Positions 7,124-14,128 of a DNA stretch of 17,462 nt are shown here, piece by piece; the first letter of the stretch is position 1, and each line of letters starts with the position of its first letter. The stretch is taken from assembly GCA_019323525.1 (NCBI GenBank), contig JAHWHD010000012.1:1-17462 (forward strand). Direction: 5' to 3'. The stretch is from Candidatus Woesearchaeota archaeon (lineage in GTDB: Archaea; Nanobdellota; Nanobdellia; Woesearchaeales; JAHWHD01). The position numbers and the translations under genes were made by a program. The notes below the pieces were generated by a model. That model was not told the origin of the DNA, did not search any database, and saw nothing but the letters and a program-made list of their open reading frames with translations.

Positions 7124-7172
7124 TGCTCAGTCATAGCTCCAATTGGAGCTCCTCACTCAATGCCATCAAACG
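7124..7172 (-). other. tRNA-Leu intron 2, canonical position 37/38, 49 nt
   Basis: A bulge-helix-bulge (BHB) substrate can be drawn. Exon CTCA (32-35) pairs with TGAG in the intron. The 5' bulge is A-G^C and the 3' bulge is C-A^A, so cutting after the second bulge base on each side joins G37 to A38 and restores a 7-nt anticodon loop. The outer helix next to the bulges is weak (about 3 bp with one G-U). The intron interior holds a perfect 16-bp palindrome at 7135-7150. Confidence 0.85.
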
Positions 7173-7188
7173 CTTGAGTCCATCCCGT

Positions 7189-7206
7189 CTAGTCTCTCAT
7201 AGAGAT
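7189..7206 (-). other. tRNA-Leu intron 1 in the D loop, 18 nt
   Basis: Without this segment the D loop is normal; with it the loop would be 29 nt. A relaxed BHB can be drawn: GGTC pairs with GACT (one G-U), the 5' bulge is AA^A, the 3' bulge is AG^A, and the intron tip is TCTC-TAT-GAGA. The splice lies near position 21/22. The exact junction is ambiguous by a base because of the run of A. Confidence 0.8.
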
Positions 7207-7256
7207 TTGACCACTCCGGCATCCCCTCTTGACTTAGTCCCAGAAATAGGGGTTTC

Positions 7257-7264
7257 ATATTTAA
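7257..7264 (-). promoter_or_regulatory. TATA box of tRNA-Leu
   Basis: A minus-strand TTTAAATA-type box centred about 33 bp upstream of the mature 5' end at 7228. The spacing predicts a leader of a few nucleotides to be removed by RNase P. The rest of 7229-7301 is a non-coding AT-rich gap. Confidence 0.5.
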
Positions 7265-7301
7265 ATTTAATTGTTATTTAATAAAGAATAAATAAAATGG
7301 T

Positions 7302-7727
7302 TTATACTAGCCTAGAAAGTTTTCCTTCGATAGCAGAAAGTTCAGATTCTAGCTTCTCAAGTTCGTTCATCTCTTTTGGAGAGATTCTCTCTTTGATAGG
7401 CATTGGTTTAGCTACTTTGACTTCCTTCTTTGTTTCTTTTGCAGCCTTCTTGAGCTTTCTTCTCTGTTCTTCTTTACCAAGTTCAACCCTTAAATCGGTT
7501 TCAGGAAGCGCTTTTTTAAGGTCAGCCATGAGCTTCTTAACATGGGACATCGTCTTTCTAACCTCTTGCAACGCTTCTAGTTTCTCTTTCCTTACTTCTT
7601 TGAACCTTTCAAACCTTTGAAGCGAATGAACAATATCTTTTGAGGATTCAAGCAAAGACCGCCTTATTTCGATAGGGTCTCTTATCCCTATAAAGAATAT
7701 CTGGTCTTTTTTTTCTGCTTTAGCCAT
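7302..7727 (-). CDS. Coiled-coil protein of the three-gene module, third gene, 141 aa
   Basis: Unrecognised. It starts with a short strand-like segment and a helix (QIFFIGIRDPIEIRRSLLESSKDIVHSL, about 9-36). A long charged helix follows (to about 76), then a lysine-rich stretch (about 84-108, KKAAKETKKEVKVAKP), and last a leucine-heptad helix (NELEKLESELSAIEGKLSRL). The opening strand-plus-helix pattern resembles the shared domain of its two upstream neighbours, so it may be a diverged third paralog. An AAGGTGAT Shine-Dalgarno precedes the start, and the gap to the upstream gene is about 11 bp. No signal peptide or membrane segment is seen. It is probably a structural or scaffolding partner (inference). 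Confidence 0.78.
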   Translation of the reverse strand: MAKAEKKDQIFFIGIRDPIEIRRSLLESSKDIVHSLQRFERFKEVRKEKLEALQEVRKTMSHVKKLMADLKKALPETDLRVELGKEEQRRKLKKAAKETKKEVKVAKPMPIKERISPKEMNELEKLESELSAIEGKLSRLV

Positions 7728-7738
7728 AAAATATCACC

Positions 7739-7978
7739 TTAAAGAGCCTCAGGCTCGAATAGTGTCTTGTCGACAAACTCTACTTTTCTCTCAACTTCGT
7801 CAAGGCCTGTATGCCAAAGTTCAAGTTCAGCATCCTCCTCATTCTTGAGATCGTTTATTTTTCCAAGTATCTTTCTAGCTTCGTTAAGTTTTGATTTGAT
7901 CATGTTCATTATATCCAGAACGTCACGATATTCATCAATCTTAACGTAAATAGGCATTGTTTCTCGAGTTTCATCCAT
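7739..7978 (-). CDS. Small helical protein of the three-gene module, second gene, 79 aa
   Basis: Unrecognised. Residues 9-75 (PIYVKIDEYRDVLDIMNMIK to VDKTLFE) align without gaps to residues 76-142 of the upstream gene product. I count 19 identities in 67, including the PI-V start, a central tryptophan and the closing D-TLF. The predicted structure is one strand and two long helices. It is the bare domain with almost nothing added. An AAGGTGAT Shine-Dalgarno overlaps the end of the upstream gene and the gap is 5 bp, so the operon is certain. An oligomeric or heteromeric assembly with its neighbours is likely (inference). Confidence 0.8.
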   Translation of the reverse strand: MDETRETMPIYVKIDEYRDVLDIMNMIKSKLNEARKILGKINDLKNEEDAELELWHTGLDEVERKVEFVDKTLFEPEAL

Positions 7979-7983
7979 TTAAA

Positions 7984-8415
7984 TCACCTTCCGAATAGTG
8001 TTCTATCAGCATAAATCAATTTTCTTTGTATGTCTTCAAGAGCTTTTCTCCATTTCTCAAACTCTTTTTGTTTATCGCCCCTGAAATCTTCAAGCCTGCT
8101 AATACCGTCGTCCATGGCTTTTAAGTTCTTCTTTGTCATACCAACCTCATCCATCATTGATTTGAACAGGTCAAGGTCAACAAAGATGGGTTTCTTTAAA
8201 CTTAGATGCTCTCTTTCTTCAAGTTCTCCGAGTTCTTCCCTTACAGCCCCTTTTTCAAATCTTTCGATAGAAGCAGCAACCTTTGAAGGTTCTGTCTCGA
8301 TTTCAGGAAATTCTGGCAAGTCTGAAGGCAAGTCTGGAAGAGTGCGGAATGAAGGAGGAGCACTAGGAACTTCAAGAGACTTAGGTTTCCCTTTAAATAC
8401 ATCAAATAACCCCAT
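7984..8415 (-). CDS. Helical protein with N-terminal amphipathic tail and proline-rich linker, first gene of the three-gene module, 143 aa
   Basis: Unrecognised. Three parts are visible. The first is an N-terminal MGLFDVFKG, a short amphipathic helix of the kind that anchors cytosolic proteins to membranes. The second is a proline/acidic linker (about 12-45) with repeated LP-x-LP spacing. The third is a helical domain from about 76 to the end that is paralogous to the next gene product. It is expressed from its own TATA box with an AGGGGGTG Shine-Dalgarno (8423-8430). The architecture suggests it is the membrane-tethered member of a three-protein complex (inference). It is divergent from amrS. 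Confidence 0.8.
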   Translation of the reverse strand: MGLFDVFKGKPKSLEVPSAPPSFRTLPDLPSDLPEFPEIETEPSKVAASIERFEKGAVREELGELEEREHLSLKKPIFVDLDLFKSMMDEVGMTKKNLKAMDDGISRLEDFRGDKQKEFEKWRKALEDIQRKLIYADRTLFGR

Positions 8416-8456
8416 TAATCAACACCCCCTTTTTATCCCATAATTAGTTCGGGCAC

Positions 8457-8464
8457 TTATAAAC
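8457..8464 (-). promoter_or_regulatory. TATA box of the three-gene module
   Basis: A minus-strand GTTTATAAG centred about 45 bp from the ATG at 8415. It leaves a leader of about 20 nt with a strong Shine-Dalgarno. A 20-bp palindrome begins 6 bp further upstream. Confidence 0.55.
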
Positions 8465-8469
8465 ATTTC

Positions 8470-8489
8470 TTACCATTCTAGAATGGTAA
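8470..8489 (+). promoter_or_regulatory. 20-bp perfect palindrome, candidate operator
   Basis: TTACCATTCT followed by its exact reverse complement, with no spacer, lies between two divergent TATA boxes. The position immediately upstream of the minus-strand TATA box fits a dimeric regulator acting on the three-gene operon and possibly on amrS. A second, weaker inverted repeat (ATTCG, 8-nt gap, CGAAT; 8489-8506) follows it. Confidence 0.55.
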
Positions 8490-8513
8490 TTCGCCATTTG
8501 TCGAATATTAACT

Positions 8514-8522
8514 AAATATTTT
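8514..8522 (+). promoter_or_regulatory. TATA-like box of amrS
   Basis: An AAATATTTTAA run centred about 30 bp from the ATG at 8549 with no Shine-Dalgarno, consistent with a leaderless transcript. The surrounding AT-richness makes the exact box uncertain. Confidence 0.45.
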
Positions 8523-8548
8523 AATATTTGTTATGATTAAATGATGGC

Positions 8549-9550
8549 ATGAAGGAGGCTCTGCATTATAAAAAGCTGAAAAATGGGGTTGTGCAATGCG
8601 GGCTTTGTCCATGGTTCTGCGTTCTAAAGCATCGGGAGAGGGGTAACTGCGGTGTAAGAATCAATAACAAAGGTAAGCTCTATAGTTTGGTTTATGCCAA
8701 ACCTTGCTCTGCTGCAATAGATCCTGTAGAGAAAAAGCCTTTGTTTCATTTTATGCCAGGATCTAAAATATATTCTATCGGTACAGCTGGCTGTAACCTG
8801 AAGTGTAAGTTTTGCCAGAACTGGACAATATCCCAATCAAGGCCAGAGGATGTTCAGATGCTCGACCTTCCGCCAAGGAGCGTGGTTGAGAATGCGGTGA
8901 AAGCTGACTGTAAAGGTGTTGCTTATACGTATACCGAGCCAACAATTTTCTATGAATATGTGCTTGACACGGCAAAGATTGCGCATAGAAAAGGATTGAA
9001 GAATATAATGGTTACAAACGGGTTCATCAACCCAGGACCAGTCAAAGAGCTTTATCCGTACATTGATGCAGCGAACATTGACCTGAAAGGTTTTACTGAA
9101 AGATTCTATAGAGATGTAGCAGGTGCAAGGCTAAAGCCTGTTTTAGAAGCAATTAAACTTATACAGAAACAAGGCACGTTTATAGAGCTTACAAATCTTT
9201 TGATTCCAACTCTAAATGATGATACGAAGCTTATTAAGAAGATGTGTGAGTGGATTGTCAAGAACCTTGGCAAAAAGGTGCCGTTACATTTTTCAAGGTT
9301 TTTTCCGGATTATCAATTGCAGCACATTCCTCCAACGCCCGAAAAGACTTTGTTCAAGGCATTTGAGGTTGCAAAAAGCTCTGGTCTAGAATACGTATAT
9401 CTTGGTAATCTTGTTGTTGATGATGAAGATGACACTTTTTGTCCTAAGTGCGGCAATCTTGTAATTAAAAGAGAAAGATACGTAGCGGTTGAGAATAATC
9501 TAAAAAACGGTAAATGCCAGTGTGGGAATGATGTGCCTGGGGTTTGGTAG
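8549..9550 (+). CDS. amrS: AmmeMemoRadiSam-system radical SAM enzyme, 333 aa
   Basis: A radical S-adenosylmethionine enzyme. The [4Fe-4S] motif is GCNLKCKFCQNW, with C82, C86 and C89 (CxxxCxxC). The N-terminal LCPWFCVLKHRERGNCGVR (about 19-37) is the extra cysteine-rich stretch typical of this pyruvate-formate-lyase-activase-like family. FHFMPGSKIYSIGTAGC and TNGFINPGPVKELYPYIDAANIDLKG are also family hallmarks. A C-terminal zinc-ribbon-like pair of CxxC/CxC knuckles (CPKCG ... CQCG) closes the protein. The other AmmeMemoRadiSam members (AMMECR1 and Memo) are not in this window. ATG 8549 is the only sensible start, because the upstream ATGs at 8541 and 8544 run into an early stop. The end overlaps the lamin-tail gene. 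The substrate is unknown for the family as far as I know. Confidence 0.9.
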   Translation: MKEALHYKKLKNGVVQCGLCPWFCVLKHRERGNCGVRINNKGKLYSLVYAKPCSAAIDPVEKKPLFHFMPGSKIYSIGTAGCNLKCKFCQNWTISQSRPEDVQMLDLPPRSVVENAVKADCKGVAYTYTEPTIFYEYVLDTAKIAHRKGLKNIMVTNGFINPGPVKELYPYIDAANIDLKGFTERFYRDVAGARLKPVLEAIKLIQKQGTFIELTNLLIPTLNDDTKLIKKMCEWIVKNLGKKVPLHFSRFFPDYQLQHIPPTPEKTLFKAFEVAKSSGLEYVYLGNLVVDDEDDTFCPKCGNLVIKRERYVAVENNLKNGKCQCGNDVPGVW

Positions 9551-11891
9551 AGTTTGCGTTATTATTCTGTCTTTAGTTATGCTATGTGCATTTGTCACAG
9601 CAACACATATTAACGAGATAATGTACAATCCTGCTGGCAATGATAATAACCATGAATTTGTTGAGGTATTTACAGATCAAGATTTAACTGGTTGGATGGT
9701 TGGAGACCTGGCTTCAAATGATACTCTAAATCTGTTTTTTTCTTATGATTCAAATTATTCGTTGATTGTTGAAGAGGGTTTTAACTATTCCGATATCAAC
9801 GCGACAATCTATTCTGTTGGAACCACGATAGGTGATAATTTAAACAACGGCGGGGACACTTTATACTTGTATGATGCTAATAAGATTCTTTTCGATTATG
9901 TCGATTATAATGACACTTACGCGAATAACAACGGATATTCAATAGAGCTAATCGATGACGATTGGTACGAATCTTGCAGAATCGGCGGAAGTCCTGGCTT
10001 AGAGAATAATATCTCCTGCGAACAGCCGGTGTTTGGTCAGGATGTTGAGCTAGAAGTTTATCTTGACGAAGTTCTCTATCTCGGTCAAGACTACACTAAA
10101 CTTTTCAAGATAACCAATGTCAATTATGAATTTGGTCTTATCTACAATGTTTCAGTAAATTATAACATCACTAAAGGTAATGAGGTCATAAAACAAGATG
10201 GTTTTATAGTAGATGAAATTAACAGGTATACTTCAGCGAATACTGGAGAATTTAAGTCTATGGAAGAAGGAAATTTCACTTTCTGCGGAAGGATAGTTTC
10301 AAGTTCTGCTAATGACGTTAATTTAGTAAATAACGTTGACTGTGGGGATATAGAAGTGATTGATACAAGTTCTGTACCTTGCAATATAACTATAAACATT
10401 ACATCTGATAAAACTGTCTATGAAGTGGGAGAGACTTTGAAATTCCACATTAACTTAAACAACGAATCTTTCCCTTATGAGATTGAATATTGGGTTGAGG
10501 ACTTGTTTGGAGATGTTAAAAAGAACAAGTATACAACAATAAACACCAATCAGAAGTCCTGGACACCTTCAATCGACGAGAGGGATAAGGCTTTTTTGAT
10601 AAATGCATATCTCAAGAGCGTTTTGTGCGATGACAGCTTGGAAGATAATCATTATGAACGGTTGGTTGTTTTCAAAGATGAATACTTTCAGTCGCTTACC
10701 TCTGATGATGCTACTGGAACTGGTACAGATTCCTTTAATTCTTCAATAATCATAGAAGATATCTCTCTAGGCTCAGATAACAAGACTGAGTTTGGAAAGA
10801 CGGTTATGGCAAAGGTCCGCATCTATAAAGGCGATACTGGCAAGTATTCAGTACAGTTTTATTGTCAGGATACTGCTGGAAATAAGATTAGCTCCCAGAC
10901 TTCTAAAGCTTCTCTCTATACTAAATTTACAGAGTATGTTATCAATGTCCCAGTACAGCTAAAGACTAACTGCGATTCTAAGTATGATGATGGCGTTTAC
11001 GAATTTATAGTTTCGGGATTGGATAATGTTGCTAAGAAAAGTTTTCGCGTAGAGGGTATTACAAGTAGTTTGTGCGATGGAAGCTGCAGCAGTTCGAGTT
11101 CTTCAACAACTAGCAGTAAGAAGGTCGAGTACTCAATAGACAGCATGCCTGAAGAAGTTAAGAGTGGTAATGGTTTTTCTGTTGCAGTAAGGATCAATAA
11201 TAACTATGATGAGCAGCAAGATTTTGAGATAATTGGTTATCTTTATAGGGGTTCAAAACATTATTCCGAAGAAGTTCAAAAATCTGTGAGCGTGCCTAAA
11301 CATAGTTCTACAGTTGTTGCGTTGAGGAATGTTTTGGGAGAGCTTGAACCTGGAGATTATAAATATAAGGTTAAAATTAAACGGGAGGGTCTTAAGACCT
11401 ATAGGCACCTCAATTCTGATATCTTTGTAGAGCAAGGTCAAAGGGATGCAAAAATTGAACGTTTTTATATTGAAGCTGATGAACCTGGCAGTGAGATTAA
11501 ACTTTACGCTGACGTGGTCGGCGATAATGTTTTGACTGTTTTAGAGACTTTCTATACGACAATTGAAACTAACCTTACAGGTAGCTTGATATTTCCTGTC
11601 AAGTTATACAACGGAAAGAATCTTTTCTTTTTGAAACTTGTAGATGACGATGAAACTATTTTAGATGTTAAGCAACTGGTTGTTGAGCTAGAAGAAGATA
11701 GTATTGAATCAATGGAAGAAAAGATTGATCTATACTCCGAGGAATTTTTATTAAACGATTTTGACATGGAGCCAGAACGCGAAGTAATCTATCTTTCGAG
11801 TAGTGAGAGAGCAAAGAACTTGGTGCCCTATTTTATTATAGGGATGTGTGCTTTGCTCGCAGTTGTAATAATGTTTAAGAAAAACCTATAA
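9528..11891 (+). CDS. Membrane-anchored surface protein with lamin-tail domain, 787 aa
   Basis: A large extracellular protein. It has an N-terminal signal peptide (hydrophobic VCVIILSLVMLCAFV, cleavage probably after VTA) and a lamin-tail-type domain beginning HINEIMYNPAGNDNNHEFVEVF and running to about residue 158. Several beta-rich immunoglobulin/CARDB-like repeats follow, many with paired cysteines and N-x-S/T sites. A serine/threonine linker lies near 521-530, and a single C-terminal membrane helix (LVPYFIIGMCALLAVVIMF) ends in KKNL. The N-out, C-anchored layout implies a cell-surface role such as adhesion or envelope structure (inference). The start lies inside amrS: ATG 9528 (or 9531) is needed to keep the signal peptide, giving a 23-bp overlap. 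The gene ends 1 bp before the convergent hef. Confidence 0.88.
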   Translation: MMCLGFGRVCVIILSLVMLCAFVTATHINEIMYNPAGNDNNHEFVEVFTDQDLTGWMVGDLASNDTLNLFFSYDSNYSLIVEEGFNYSDINATIYSVGTTIGDNLNNGGDTLYLYDANKILFDYVDYNDTYANNNGYSIELIDDDWYESCRIGGSPGLENNISCEQPVFGQDVELEVYLDEVLYLGQDYTKLFKITNVNYEFGLIYNVSVNYNITKGNEVIKQDGFIVDEINRYTSANTGEFKSMEEGNFTFCGRIVSSSANDVNLVNNVDCGDIEVIDTSSVPCNITINITSDKTVYEVGETLKFHINLNNESFPYEIEYWVEDLFGDVKKNKYTTINTNQKSWTPSIDERDKAFLINAYLKSVLCDDSLEDNHYERLVVFKDEYFQSLTSDDATGTGTDSFNSSIIIEDISLGSDNKTEFGKTVMAKVRIYKGDTGKYSVQFYCQDTAGNKISSQTSKASLYTKFTEYVINVPVQLKTNCDSKYDDGVYEFIVSGLDNVAKKSFRVEGITSSLCDGSCSSSSSSTTSSKKVEYSIDSMPEEVKSGNGFSVAVRINNNYDEQQDFEIIGYLYRGSKHYSEEVQKSVSVPKHSSTVVALRNVLGELEPGDYKYKVKIKREGLKTYRHLNSDIFVEQGQRDAKIERFYIEADEPGSEIKLYADVVGDNVLTVLETFYTTIETNLTGSLIFPVKLYNGKNLFFLKLVDDDETILDVKQLVVELEEDSIESMEEKIDLYSEEFLLNDFDMEPEREVIYLSSSERAKNLVPYFIIGMCALLAVVIMFKKNL

Positions 11892-11892
11892 T

Positions 11893-14097
11893 TTACTCTT
11901 CCCACTCACTATCAATTACTTCTCTAATCTTCTTGGCTTTCTTGTCCCCAATAAGTTCAACTTGCTTAAGTTCTTCCTCAGACGCATTTACTATGTTCTT
12001 GACGCTTTTGAAATGTTTAAGTAAAGGTTTTGCTAATGCTGGGCCAATGTTAGGTAAGGCAGAAACAACATATTCCTGCATATTCTTTAAAGAGTAAATT
12101 GATTTCTGCGCGTGCATGTGGAAATCTTTCTGTTCGTCGCTTTGCTCCCTTTTACATATGACTGCAAGCAGCGCAGCTGTCTCTCTGAAGTTTTTTGTTC
12201 TAATTAGAGGTATTCCGTAACTTATGGTTATTGTTGCAATCATGCCTCTGATTGCGTTTGGGTGGATGTTTCTTGCAGAGAATATGTCTTCCTCGCCTTC
12301 AATTATTAAGACGGGCCTTTCGAAGTTCTTGCGCAGTTCTTTTAACTGTTCAAGAAGCCTGCCGTCTATAATTGAATCTACAAAGTCTGGAACTGTCTTA
12401 AACTCGACAGCAACACGAGAACTGCACAGGTAATCGCCTATATCAAGTTTGTCCAATTTAAGTTTTACTCCTGTCTCTACAAGCTGCTTGATAACTCCGG
12501 ATCCTTTCTCCCTGTAATCCGCGAAAATCTTTATATCCTCATGATCTTCAATAAACTTGTTTAGATTTTCATCCTTCTTTTTTTCATAGCCAGTAAATCT
12601 TTTTTTCATGACTTCAAGGTTTCTGTACATCCTTTTTTCTTTATGGTGTGCAGACCATTTGTATGCAACGTCTCTTGTATTGTCTGTCATAAGAACTATT
12701 ACTTTTCCTGAATCTTGCCTTCCTGTCCTGCCTCTTCTTTGTACTGTTCTGATAGCTGATGGCACGGGTTCGTAAAAAATGACGATGTCTACAGCAGGTA
12801 TGTCAAGACCTTCTTCTGCGACGGATGTGGTGACAAGCACATTGAAGTTTCCTGCGCGGAACTCGTCCATGATCTCTTTCTGTTTTTTCTGGCTTAAACC
12901 AGAACCTTTTTTCTTCATTTGGCCAACGAATAATTTGGCATCAATCCCATCTATTTCATTGATCTCGTCAACAATTTTTGTAGCGGCGTCTCTGTACTGA
13001 TTAAATATTATAATCTTTGTGTCATTTCTTTGGTTGGATAGCAGGTCTTTGAGTTTCTTAAGTTTCGGGTGTTCAACACCTGCGTCAAACATGTTTCTAG
13101 TGAGAAAGCAAGCGCTTCTGAAGTTCGGGTCTTTTGCCAGGTTCTGCGTTGCTTTTACTTTTGAAGTGATCGCTTCATTATTTATCTTTAGCATGTATTC
13201 GTGCAAAGCCGTGATGCCTTGAGTCTCGAGAAGTTCTAGTGCGTGCTGCACTTTCATCGCCTCTGCAAGTAAAGATATAGATTTTAGTGTTTCAAAGTTC
13301 TTGTCGCCTCTTGCAACCTCCCCTTGCAAATGGCCTTGAAGACCAAGAATATCTTTCTTGCTGTAAGTCTTTATCTGGCCTTTGTTAATGTGTCCATATT
13401 TTTCTATCTCTTGGAGTTTTGACTTAAATGAAATTTCGAGGAATTTCTGTATCTTCTTAAACGATTCTGGAAGATCAACTTTAATCCATTCAACGTCTAT
13501 CTCCTTCACATAAGGTTTTACGTCAGGGTCTTTGTCAGTTCTAACTTCAATTTTTTCAATAAACAAGTTTTGACAGACTTCTGTAATCTTTTCAATGTCT
13601 GAACCGGGCGAGGCTGTCATTGCAAGAATTCTCGGGTGTCTCCCAAGTTTGGTATATTGTTTGGCAATAAATACTGTCGAGTAATCTCCTACAGATTTAT
13701 GCGCTTCATCGAACCCTATCAGAGAAACATCTTTCAAATCAATCCTGTTGCTAAGTATATCGTTCTCAAGACCTTGGGGCGTTGAGAATATTATCTGGCT
13801 TGTTCTCCAGAGATCTTTTCTCTTCTCGGGCGGTACATGGCCTGTGAAGATTGCCATTTTATCTTCAGGGAGATTGAAGTGTTTCATAAATACGAGGAAA
13901 TATTGATCAATCAAAGGCCTTGTAGGGCCTATCAACATGATTTTTGAGTTGGGATATTGATTTAGACGTTGTGCAGCAAGCATAAGAAAGATGTTTGTCT
14001 TGCCAAGACCAGTTGGAAGCACGACCAGGGTGTTATAGTTAGCACATGTAGAGAATATCGTCTCTTGGTATAGTCTTGGGGTGAAGTTTTTGAGCAT
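11893..14097 (-). CDS. hef: Hef-type SF2 helicase/XPF-family nuclease, 734 aa
   Basis: Archaeal fork-processing protein related to FANCM and XPF/MUS81. The N-terminal DEAH helicase has LPTGLGKT (Walker A, 27-34), DEAH (130-133), TAS (161-163), TTSVAEEGLDIP (423-434) and QRRGRTGR (453-460). An insert region of about 210-340 matches the Hef clamp domain. The C-terminal ERCC4 nuclease runs from about 522 (FADYRE) through GDYLCSSRVAVEFKTVPDF and DGRL, then tandem helix-hairpin-helix elements (about 680-730, LPNIGPALAKPLL and VELIGDKKAKKI). The nuclease signature ERK-x3-D is altered to E565-F-K567-x3-D571. Length is typical. The promoter spacing predicts a leaderless mRNA. It acts on stalled replication forks and branched DNA. 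Confidence 0.95.
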   Translation of the reverse strand: MLKNFTPRLYQETIFSTCANYNTLVVLPTGLGKTNIFLMLAAQRLNQYPNSKIMLIGPTRPLIDQYFLVFMKHFNLPEDKMAIFTGHVPPEKRKDLWRTSQIIFSTPQGLENDILSNRIDLKDVSLIGFDEAHKSVGDYSTVFIAKQYTKLGRHPRILAMTASPGSDIEKITEVCQNLFIEKIEVRTDKDPDVKPYVKEIDVEWIKVDLPESFKKIQKFLEISFKSKLQEIEKYGHINKGQIKTYSKKDILGLQGHLQGEVARGDKNFETLKSISLLAEAMKVQHALELLETQGITALHEYMLKINNEAITSKVKATQNLAKDPNFRSACFLTRNMFDAGVEHPKLKKLKDLLSNQRNDTKIIIFNQYRDAATKIVDEINEIDGIDAKLFVGQMKKKGSGLSQKKQKEIMDEFRAGNFNVLVTTSVAEEGLDIPAVDIVIFYEPVPSAIRTVQRRGRTGRQDSGKVIVLMTDNTRDVAYKWSAHHKEKRMYRNLEVMKKRFTGYEKKKDENLNKFIEDHEDIKIFADYREKGSGVIKQLVETGVKLKLDKLDIGDYLCSSRVAVEFKTVPDFVDSIIDGRLLEQLKELRKNFERPVLIIEGEEDIFSARNIHPNAIRGMIATITISYGIPLIRTKNFRETAALLAVICKREQSDEQKDFHMHAQKSIYSLKNMQEYVVSALPNIGPALAKPLLKHFKSVKNIVNASEEELKQVELIGDKKAKKIREVIDSEWEE

Positions 14098-14118
14098 GCA
14101 TTCACAGAATTTTCAAAG

Positions 14119-14126
14119 TTTATATA
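14119..14126 (-). promoter_or_regulatory. TATA box of hef
   Basis: A minus-strand TATATAAA centred about 25 bp from the hef ATG. It falls in the 31-bp gap after the coiled-coil gene, so hef has its own leaderless promoter in addition to any read-through. Confidence 0.55.
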
Positions 14127-14128
14127 CT

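Larger units (their letters stand above)
7078..7228 (-). tRNA. tRNA-Leu(CAA) gene with two introns
   Basis: On the minus strand the acceptor GAGGGGA (7222-7228) pairs perfectly with TCCCCTC (7079-7085), followed by discriminator A at 7078. No CCA is encoded. The T arm is AGGGG-TTCGAAC-CCCCT. The anticodon stem ATGGA/TCCAT holds loop CT-CAA-G...A with anticodon CAA at 7174-7176. A short extra arm (GGC-TTAGT-GCC) marks a class II tRNA, and A73 fits leucine. Two insertions interrupt the gene: 18 nt in the D loop (7189-7206) and 49 nt at 37/38 (7124-7172). Removing both gives an 84-nt tRNA with D arm CCG-GAGTGGTCAAA-CGG, the normal leucine form. Confidence 0.93.

Noticed and set aside
7078..7228. 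A degenerate or pseudo tRNA because of its abnormal length
   Set aside because: After removing the two BHB-bounded segments every stem pairs perfectly and the loops are standard.
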